From DATJHM01 sp035493895 (GTDB lineage: Bacteria > Chloroflexota > Ktedonobacteria > Ktedonobacterales > Ktedonobacteraceae), in contig DATJHM010000065.1 in the NCBI GenBank assembly GCA_035493895.1, positions 1 to 38,930 on the forward strand: DNA of 38,930 bases, in the 5' to 3' direction. Both the position numbers and the translations under genes were made by a program. Under the pieces are notes generated by a model. It saw only the letters and a list, made by a program, of their open reading frames with translations, did no database searches and was not told the DNA's origin. Of this stretch, positions 33,444-38,930 are shown one piece after another. Each line of letters starts with the position of its first letter. Position 1 is the stretch's first letter.

Positions 33444-34388
33444 TTGCAAACACAACAACCAATTCGGAAGTTTCTTCAAAGGCACAACGTAGTAAATTTT
33501 GTAGTGAAGACAAGTGTAGCGGCGGTAGTAGGGTTCATTTCGGTAGGTGGTACGACGGTAGGTACGAGTGGTGAGGGAATTCTCGCTTATTCTGCTCTAG
33601 CCTGTACGCCCAACGATCACGCATATACCGTCACTGGTAGCGAAACCTGGAGTACGCTAGCTGCACGTTTCAATCTGACCCAGGAAAGCTTAGTTAGACA
33701 GAACAAGCGGGTCAGCAACAAGGCATTACATGCCAGGCAGACAATTTGTGTTCCTGATACGACACAACAACATTTGCTAGTCAGCACGAAAACTGTAGGA
33801 GTGACCGAGATCGCAGTTCATAGCAGCGCGCAATCCGCACGAACTACACATACTCGTGCCAGAGCAGTCCCCGCCCCACAATCAACACCTACGGCCTCAG
33901 CTATTGGCGCGCAGTCGACCAAAGCTAAGCCTATTTTTGTGTCCACATCCGACACAAACCGGGCGGCTTTGATCCAGAATGCGCCGATGCAGATGGCACC
34001 AGTCGTCGAAACCAGTGCTATGGCACCCGCGAACGAGGTAGGACATTACAATCCCTACCCCTATCCCCAGTGCACCTGGTGGGCCGATCAGCGATACCAT
34101 CAGACGCATGGAGTATTTGTGCCATGGACAAAAAATGCAATGGCCTGGCAATGGAAGGCTCGCGCAACCGATTTTGGCTGGCATATCTCTAGCAGACCCA
34201 CGGTTGGCTCGATCCTGGTCCTTCAGCCGGGAGTTCAGGGAGCAGGCACTGACGGGCATGTTGCCATTGTAGAAAGAGTACAGGGCAACCATGTCATTGC
34301 GAGCTCAACGAACTGGGGTACAAACCCCTATACCGTCACCAGGGTAAGGTTTGCGCTTGGCTATGGTGTTACGTTCATCAGAAGGTAA
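33444..34388 (+). CDS. LysM-CHAP cell wall hydrolase
   Basis: After a basic N-terminus and a hydrophobic export segment (FVVKTSVAAVVGFISVGG) the protein has a LysM domain (YTVTGSETWSTLAARFNLTQESLVRQN ... ICVPD) that binds peptidoglycan. A Thr/Ala-rich linker leads to a C-terminal CHAP domain with catalytic Cys in YPQCTWWAD and His in DGHVAIVE. CHAP enzymes are amidases or endopeptidases of the cell wall. The frame is open from an ATG at 33276, but that part lacks a ribosome site and looks noncoding. The TTG at 33444 has AGAGAGGA five bases before it and gives a normal signal peptide, so I chose it (314 residues). Confidence 0.82.
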   Translation: MQTQQPIRKFLQRHNVVNFVVKTSVAAVVGFISVGGTTVGTSGEGILAYSALACTPNDHAYTVTGSETWSTLAARFNLTQESLVRQNKRVSNKALHARQTICVPDTTQQHLLVSTKTVGVTEIAVHSSAQSARTTHTRARAVPAPQSTPTASAIGAQSTKAKPIFVSTSDTNRAALIQNAPMQMAPVVETSAMAPANEVGHYNPYPYPQCTWWADQRYHQTHGVFVPWTKNAMAWQWKARATDFGWHISSRPTVGSILVLQPGVQGAGTDGHVAIVERVQGNHVIASSTNWGTNPYTVTRVRFALGYGVTFIRR

Positions 34389-34494
34389 TTCTGAGTACTT
34401 CTCTCTTTGTCAGGAGGAGTGTACAGGTCGCAGAAAATCTGCGGCCCATAAGAGAGTTGAAACGATCATTCTAGACCACCCCGTGCAAAATGTC

Positions 34495-34592
34495 TGATGG
34501 AAGAGGCGCAATTCAGCATTGGATCAGCGGTCTTCCATCACCCACAAGTAAACTCTACATCTGGCATTCCTGAAACCTATGCCAGATGTAGA
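34495..34592. other. Two tandem stem-loops after the CHAP gene
   Basis: TGATGGAAGA (34495-34504) pairs with TCTTCCATCA (34531-34540). Fourteen bases later TCTACATCTGGCA (34554-34566) pairs perfectly over 13 bp with TGCCAGATGTAGA (34580-34592). Neither is followed by a T-tract. The rest of the 535-base gap up to the next gene holds no other structure or gene I can support. Confidence 0.6.
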
Positions 34593-34923
34593 TCTGGCAC
34601 TTCATAAAACCCCGCGAACATTCCCCTTTTGAGAACAACAAAAGCAACCTGAAGAGAAAATCTCCATGCCACTATCCTCATCCGGCGATAGGTCCACACT
34701 CGGCTTGAGATCATTCGTACCCCGTTAGCTAAAAAAAGCAACAGAGGACTCAAATTCTGAATTGCTTTAAAGTAAAAGCAAAAGCTGCTATCAATAGATA
34801 ATCCATAAACAGAAGTATGCCGATCATAGCAGGTGATTATACTAATTTCAGGATAGATAAGTGCATTATGCAAAATCATATTCAGCGGAGAGGAGATACG
34901 TAGTAACTTGAAAGGAGATAAGC

Positions 34924-35187
34924 ATGCTAAAGTTGACCAGACGTCGATTTCTAGGAAAAACGACAGCAGGGGCTGCAACCATTGGTACACTTGCGACATT
35001 ACCCGGTCTCGTCACGGCCGCCGAATCACCAATAGCGGGTGATCTCCCAGAAATCGCACTGAGCGATACACTGGTCGCCCATGTACGTGATCTTGCAAGC
35101 GGAGAGATCTCGCTCCTGGTAGGTACCCAGGAAATTATCTATCGCGACCCAGAGCTTGTTGGACGCCTCTTGAGAGCTATACATTAA
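34924..35187 (+). CDS. Small Tat-signal protein
   Basis: The 87-residue product opens with a twin-arginine signal (TRRRFLGKTTAGAATIGTLA), which directs folded export, often of a cofactor-containing complex. The mature part is only about 50 residues (DLPEIALSDTLVAHVRDLASGEISLLVG). It ends 36 bases before the DUF4331 gene on the same strand. Since the DUF4331 protein has no signal of its own, the small protein could be a Tat-carrying partner for it; this hitchhiker idea is inference. GAAAGGAG lies six bases upstream of the ATG. Confidence 0.75.
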   Translation: MLKLTRRRFLGKTTAGAATIGTLATLPGLVTAAESPIAGDLPEIALSDTLVAHVRDLASGEISLLVGTQEIIYRDPELVGRLLRAIH

Positions 35188-35223
35188 AGAGTAGCCGGGG
35201 CTTTTGATTGTGAGGTAGATAGA

Positions 35224-36618
35224 ATGTCATCCCATCGCGAAGCACCTGAAATTGCCAAAGATCCAGTGGCAGATAACACCGATGTCTATGCATTTGTCAG
35301 TCCTGATCATCCACATACCGTTACGCTTATCACGAATTACATTCCCCTGCAAGGATCAGCTGGTGGGCCAAACTTCTACGAGTTTGGCGATGATGTCCTG
35401 TATGAGATTCATATCGACAACAACGGGGACAGTGAGGCAGATATCACCTATCAGTTTCGTTTTACCACCGAAGTACGCAACCCCAATTCGTTTCTCTACA
35501 ATACCGGCCCGATTACTTCGTTAAATAGTGCAAGCTGGAACCGGCGACAGATGTACTCAGTCATCAAGGTTGAGAACGGCCATGCAACCACGTTGGCAAA
35601 TAATCTCATATCTCCACCCTGCAATATTGGCCCACGTTCCACGCCAAACTATGAGAATCTGGCCCAGGCCGCAACCTATACGCTGCCAAACGGAGAGAAA
35701 GTGTTTGCGGGACAGCGAGATGAAGGCTTCTACGTCGATTTAGGCAGTATCTTTGATTTGCTCGATCTACGTCCATTCCAGAATCTACACATGATTCCTT
35801 CTCCTGATATTCCCGGTGCCGATGCGACCAAAGGAGCTAATGTTCATACGATCGCTCTCCAGATACCAATGGAAATACTGACGCACGACCATACGTATCC
35901 CCACGATCGGAACAGTCCCCATGCCGTGATAGGTGTCTGGGGTTCTGCGAGTCGGCAAAAAGTGACCATGCATACGGAGCAAGGTGGAACGCAGGCTATC
36001 GGACCATGGACTCAGGTTTCCCGGCTCGGCAATCCGCTCTTCAATGAAGTATTAGTGCCGATGGGAAAGAAAGATCTCTGGAACTCTCTGGCCCCACAAA
36101 ACGACCATGCATTCGTTGAGCACGTTCAATATCCAGAGCTAGCAAAGCTTCTGCCCACATTATATCCGGGAGTTTTCCCACATCTGGCCGGACTCAGTGC
36201 GGCACGCGAGGACCTGGTAGCGATGCTGCTTACCGGGATACCGGCCGGAATCATTCCTGGTTTTCAAAACTTCACTGGCCGGAAGCAAGCTGACATGCTG
36301 CGTTTGAATATGGCCATTCCGCCCACGCATACGCCCAATATCCACGGGCTGCTCGGGAATGATCTGGCTGGATTTCCCAATGGACGTCGCGTCTTCGACG
36401 ATGTCGTTACCATTATGCTGCGTGCGATCGCAGGCATGACGTATCCTCTGATGAACAAGGACTTCAAACCAGACGTTGCCGCTACGCAGATCACCGATGG
36501 TGTAGTACCAAGCAACCGTTCTACCGCATACTTATCCAGTTTCCCCTATCTTGGCATACCCAACAATGGTTTTGACAATCCAGCCTCGTCGGCGAGTACG
36601 TGCACAAATGGCATTTAG
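35224..36618 (+). CDS. DUF4331 family protein
   Basis: The 464-residue protein starts with the family hallmark SSHREAPEIAKDP, followed by DNTDVYAFVSPD and the repeated beta-rich segments of DUF4331. It includes VLYEIHIDNNGD and LQIPMEIL. Family members are usually exported and of unknown biochemical role. Here no signal peptide is present: the SSHREAP motif begins at residue 2, where other members carry a signal before it. The Tat-signal protein gene precedes it closely. GAGGTAGATAGA precedes the ATG. The next gene follows after 65 bases on the same strand. Confidence 0.88.
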   Translation: MSSHREAPEIAKDPVADNTDVYAFVSPDHPHTVTLITNYIPLQGSAGGPNFYEFGDDVLYEIHIDNNGDSEADITYQFRFTTEVRNPNSFLYNTGPITSLNSASWNRRQMYSVIKVENGHATTLANNLISPPCNIGPRSTPNYENLAQAATYTLPNGEKVFAGQRDEGFYVDLGSIFDLLDLRPFQNLHMIPSPDIPGADATKGANVHTIALQIPMEILTHDHTYPHDRNSPHAVIGVWGSASRQKVTMHTEQGGTQAIGPWTQVSRLGNPLFNEVLVPMGKKDLWNSLAPQNDHAFVEHVQYPELAKLLPTLYPGVFPHLAGLSAAREDLVAMLLTGIPAGIIPGFQNFTGRKQADMLRLNMAIPPTHTPNIHGLLGNDLAGFPNGRRVFDDVVTIMLRAIAGMTYPLMNKDFKPDVAATQITDGVVPSNRSTAYLSSFPYLGIPNNGFDNPASSASTCTNGI

Positions 36619-36683
36619 AGATCTTCAGTGGTTGGACTGTATGCAAGCCGTAGCAATAAAAATGAGAGAGGGATAGCAGAGAG

Positions 36684-37574
36684 ATGAGCGAAGAATATGT
36701 GGAGCGGACTCACACTGAACACGTTGTGCTCGACATAGGGCAGGAGGTAGGGGCCCTGATCGTTTATACGCGGCCTGAATTGTGCAATCAGGAGATCGAA
36801 GTGAATGTGCGAGGGAGCGATGCACGCAAGACGCATACCAATGTTCATGAGCGATTGATCAATGGGCGAACAGTATTTGCGGCCGTCTTTCAAGAGTTAC
36901 GAGCTGGAGAGTACACGCTCTGGCACAATGGTCAGGCTGACAGTACGCTGACGATTAGCGGTGGAGAGGTCTGTGAAATAGACTGGCGTGGCAAAACAGA
37001 TGTCTGTATGCCTGCATTTCATCGCCATGATCGTTACACAACCAGGCAAAAGCCAGCGCCTCCCATAAGCGCTGGCATTCTGCCTCCGCGTTATCAAGGG
37101 AACAGGATAGTCAGTGCGGCTCCGATGGGGGCCGCGCCATTGCGCTATAGCGAGAGTGGACAGGTTGCCTGGAATGAGATGTGGAGTAGCTTTTGTGATC
37201 TGGCTCTAGCCGGGGGACCACCTCATCGTGATACCTTGCTGGAACCGGCCACGCCAGAGGAGGTACAGGCGGACCTGGACGCTTACGAGCGCAATATTTC
37301 CGAGATTGAACGTGGTCTACGACTGGTCACGGGCTTGTCCACGCAGAGGAGCGAGAAACTGGGCTGGGTCGGTCTTGTCTGTGCTGATGAGGAGATGGCG
37401 CTCTGGCTGCTGCGCGCGATTGTGGTCGAGAATATTTGTGTGAGGCGCGAGGGGAGGGTCTTATTTTTGCCGGTTGGGCCGCTGTTCAGGCTAGAAAAAG
37501 AGATCAAAAACGTCATTACGGCCGTTGCGAAGACGCATCATTATTGGACGGAGCATAGTCTGGCAAGGTTGTGA
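36684..37574 (+). CDS. Conserved protein of unknown function
   Basis: The 296-residue protein has two parts. Residues 1-105 are beta-rich (EHVVLDIGQEVGALIVYT, then AVFQELRAGEYTLWHNG). Residues about 150-296 contain APLRYSESGQVAWNEMWSSFCDLALAGGPPHR, ERGLRLVTGL, VGLVCADEEMALWLLRAI and an ending IKNVITAVAKTHHYWTEH. I recall the second pattern from uncharacterised actinobacterial proteins but can assign no reaction. It is soluble, with no signal or membrane helix. GAGAGGG lies somewhat far (about 11 bases) upstream of the ATG. The RraA-like gene follows by 100 bases. Confidence 0.7.
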   Translation: MSEEYVERTHTEHVVLDIGQEVGALIVYTRPELCNQEIEVNVRGSDARKTHTNVHERLINGRTVFAAVFQELRAGEYTLWHNGQADSTLTISGGEVCEIDWRGKTDVCMPAFHRHDRYTTRQKPAPPISAGILPPRYQGNRIVSAAPMGAAPLRYSESGQVAWNEMWSSFCDLALAGGPPHRDTLLEPATPEEVQADLDAYERNISEIERGLRLVTGLSTQRSEKLGWVGLVCADEEMALWLLRAIVVENICVRREGRVLFLPVGPLFRLEKEIKNVITAVAKTHHYWTEHSLARL

Positions 37575-37674
37575 GGAAGAAGGATAGATTGAAATCAACG
37601 TTGCGTTGCTCTCTCATGAAAGGATATACTAAACAAGCGAACAAACAATTTATGAGAGATAGGCGCAAAGATTT

Positions 37675-38256
37675 ATGGAAAAGATTCCAGCGTGGCTTAA
37701 CGCGACACTTGCATCGGATGCGAGTGAAGGTGAAGGTGTTCTCCCCAACAATATACTTCCTCTACAAGCAAACTCGTTGGTTGTGGGTCCCGCTTCTGTA
37801 GTTCTGATGAGTCAGGATGATAATCTATCTGTCCGCAAAGTGTTAGAGAATCTCCCTGCGCCAGGTACGGTCCTTGTTGTAGCAGGTGGTAGCACATCAC
37901 GTACGGCTACGGTGGGTGGCTTGATGGCGCTGGAAATGCAGAATGGTGGAATTGCAGGTCTTGTGACCGATGGGCTGGTACGCGATTCCCGTGAGATCCG
38001 TGAAATGAGTTTCGCGGTATGGTGTCGCGGCGTCACACCAACTGCACCCAAGAAAAATGGACCGGCCATCGTTGGTGGTACGATCTCGATTGGTGGTAAG
38101 GTGATACGCGATGGTGATCTGGTCATAGCCGATGACGATGGCGTGGTGATCTGGCCACAGGAGCGAGTTGCGGAACTTCTGCTAAAGGCTGAAGCACGAC
38201 TGAAACAGGATAATGAGCGCTTAGCACGCTTACGAATGAAAAAGCAATCTGTATAA
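37675..38256 (+). CDS. RraA-like protein
   Basis: The 193-residue protein has the RraA / HMG aldolase fold motifs: VVAGGSTSRTATVGGLMALEMQ, GLVTDGLVRDSREI, and GDLVIADDDGVVIWPQE. Members act either as oxaloacetate/4-hydroxy-4-methyl-2-oxoglutarate aldolases or as RNase E inhibitors; in this phylum an aldolase-type or unknown role is more plausible. The family arginine and aspartate of GLVTDGLVRD are present. The length is slightly short at the N-terminus. The ribosome site is weak (AGGCGCAAAG upstream). Confidence 0.85.
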   Translation: MEKIPAWLNATLASDASEGEGVLPNNILPLQANSLVVGPASVVLMSQDDNLSVRKVLENLPAPGTVLVVAGGSTSRTATVGGLMALEMQNGGIAGLVTDGLVRDSREIREMSFAVWCRGVTPTAPKKNGPAIVGGTISIGGKVIRDGDLVIADDDGVVIWPQERVAELLLKAEARLKQDNERLARLRMKKQSV

Positions 38257-38459
38257 AAAGATGCCAGGTAGAACGTCGGTTGTGGTGGTACGATTTTGTC
38301 GCTTGTGCCATTGCTTAAAGTGGCTTGACAAGTGCGTTTAAACATCAGCGTTTTATCTGGCATGTATCCATTTCCGAGAGAAGGTTTTCCCCAAATTTCA
38401 AGATTTTTCCACAGAGAACGTGCATAAGCTGTTCATGGTAGAATGGCTTGTGGAGATGC

Positions 38460-38489
38460 TTGAAAGAGGATTGACGCATATGGTATCAT
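38460..38489 (+). promoter_or_regulatory. Promoter of tRNA-Arg
   Basis: TTGAAA (38460-38465) and TATCAT (38484-38489) are 18 bases apart. The expected start near 38496 is three bases before the mature tRNA. Confidence 0.6.
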
Positions 38490-38498
38490 CTGTACGAA

Positions 38499-38571
38499 GG
38501 GGCTGTAGCTCAGTGGATAGAGCGTCGGTTTCCTAAACCGTGCGTCGGAGGTTCAATTCCTCTCAGCCCCA
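38499..38571 (+). tRNA. tRNA-Arg (anticodon CCT)
   Basis: Acceptor arms GGGGCTG (38499-38505) and CAGCCCC (38564-38570) pair perfectly. The anticodon loop TTCCTAA, closed by GGT/ACC, gives CCT. The T arm has GGTTCAATTCC. CCA is not encoded. An integrase gene lies just downstream on the opposite strand. Confidence 0.97.
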
Positions 38572-38741
38572 CTAATGATAAACTCAATAACATAAACCCG
38601 CTTCAGAAGACACAATAAAGCCTTTCACCGATTGAATATAATCAACCAGTGAAAGGCTAATTTTCTGCCATTTTTCCATCAAACCGCATGTCGGAGAAGC
38701 CAATTTTTAACAGCGTCTTTCAGATGTACCGTGCGTCGGAG
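38537..38741. repeat. Direct repeats of a tRNA-Arg segment (att-like)
   Basis: ACCGTGCGTCGGAG occurs inside the tRNA (38537-38550) and again at 38728-38741, identical over 14 bases. A degenerate copy (AAACCGCATGTCGGAG) lies at 38681-38696. The segment spans the anticodon-stem 3' side to the T stem. With the integrase beside it this suggests an attachment site or arm sites of an integrative element. Confidence 0.6.
38619..38664. terminator. Terminator between tRNA-Arg and the integrase
   Basis: AGCCTTTCAC (38619-38628) pairs perfectly with GTGAAAGGCT (38649-38658), with a further GATTGA/TCAA pairing inside, and AATTTT follows. It can serve both the tRNA and the convergent integrase. Confidence 0.85.
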
Positions 38742-38752
38742 AAATCAAAAGA

Positions 38753-38930
38753 CTATTCATCCAGAGCACCACGAACCCGTTTCTGAAACCCATGTTTCGA
38801 CTTCTTAGCCTTCAAATCAGCAACCGGAGAATACTCAGCTTGATCAGTTCTGGCATCCCTGCTTGTATAATCCTGTAAGTATATTTCTGTTGTACTGACC
38901 TTGCTATGACCGAGCAGACGAGAAAGTTTT
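38753..38930 (-). CDS. Tyrosine recombinase/integrase, C-terminal fragment
   Basis: The minus-strand frame enters from the right edge and ends at a TAG (38755-38753), giving 58 residues. It begins KLSRLLGHSKVSTTEIYLQDY, the last active-site block of phage-type integrases: the second catalytic His in LLGHS and the nucleophilic Tyr in TTEIY. A Lys-rich tail follows. The catalytic Arg and the rest of the gene lie outside the window. It is oriented towards the tRNA-Arg gene, the usual layout for an element integrated at a tRNA. Confidence 0.85.
   Translation of the reverse strand, partial: KLSRLLGHSKVSTTEIYLQDYTSRDARTDQAEYSPVADLKAKKSKHGFQKRVRGALDE

Noticed and set aside
34577..34999. 140-residue minus-strand frame in the gap after the CHAP gene
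   Set aside because: It overlaps the Tat-protein start, includes hairpin sequence, and shows no domain or ribosome site.
38395..38460. Replication origin with DnaA boxes
   Set aside because: Only two or three degenerate TTTTCCACA-like sites are visible and no dnaA or dnaN gene is near; they may be chance.

Overview
The window looks like a chromosomal segment of a Ktedonobacteria-type Chloroflexota (inference from gene content: split glycine decarboxylase, DUF6585-type membrane protein, GH57 with a DUF3536-like C-terminus, a large sigma-factor/HTH pair, many dispersed palindromic repeats). Genes are bacterial, mostly with good Shine-Dalgarno sites, and intergenic spaces are long. No phage structural genes, rRNA or CRISPR array is visible. 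The only mobile-element gene is a truncated integrase at the right edge.

Layout. 1-1060: start of a truncated membrane-protein gene (minus strand) preceded by three 63-bp tandem repeats, then a promoter and an about 200-nt structured RNA (6S-like architecture). 1068-3901: gcvPA-gcvPB. 3902-4374: repeat-rich spacer. 4375-7411: SUKH-type protein, RlmA-like rRNA methyltransferase, FAD amine-oxidase-like enzyme. 7483-12310: a peptide secretion locus on the minus strand: two nearly identical 72-residue double-glycine precursors in a 600-bp tandem duplication, a small membrane-fusion protein, and a C39-peptidase ABC exporter with an unusual 200-residue N-terminal extension. An operator-like palindrome lies upstream. 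12417-13690: tRNA-Pro, terminator, a dense multi-hairpin RNA region, and a small HNH endonuclease. 13958-16783: GH57 enzyme, a block of palindromic repeats, PHP phosphoesterase. 17145-21637: DUF6585-like protein, L,D-transpeptidase lipoprotein, Ffh. 21789-24594: GmrSD-like DUF262/DUF1524 nuclease with a strong promoter, and a divergent methyltransferase. 24628-26051: sigma factor followed by an XRE-type protein. 26665-31508: radical SAM/SPASM enzyme, small coiled-coil protein, orphan NarL-type response regulator, zinc-ribbon protein, SDR-type epimerase, basic Pro-rich protein. 31953-36618: a run of exported or envelope-linked proteins (Cys/His-rich repeat protein, LysM-CHAP hydrolase, Tat-signal small protein, DUF4331 protein). 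36684-38256: unknown conserved protein and RraA-like protein. 38460-38930: tRNA-Arg(CCT), a terminator, short repeats of an internal tRNA segment, and the C-terminus of a tyrosine recombinase.

The most notable system is the double-glycine peptide locus (7483-12310). The precursors share a leader ending in GG, the exporter carries the matching C39 protease (Cys211, His284, Asp300), and the MFP is directly upstream of the exporter. The predicted cores are about 49-residue, Cys-free, aromatic-free, almost uncharged Gly/Val/Pro/Thr-rich peptides, with no modification enzyme nearby. Second-tier candidates are the structured RNAs at 706-920 and 12729-12860 and the integrase/tRNA-Arg junction.
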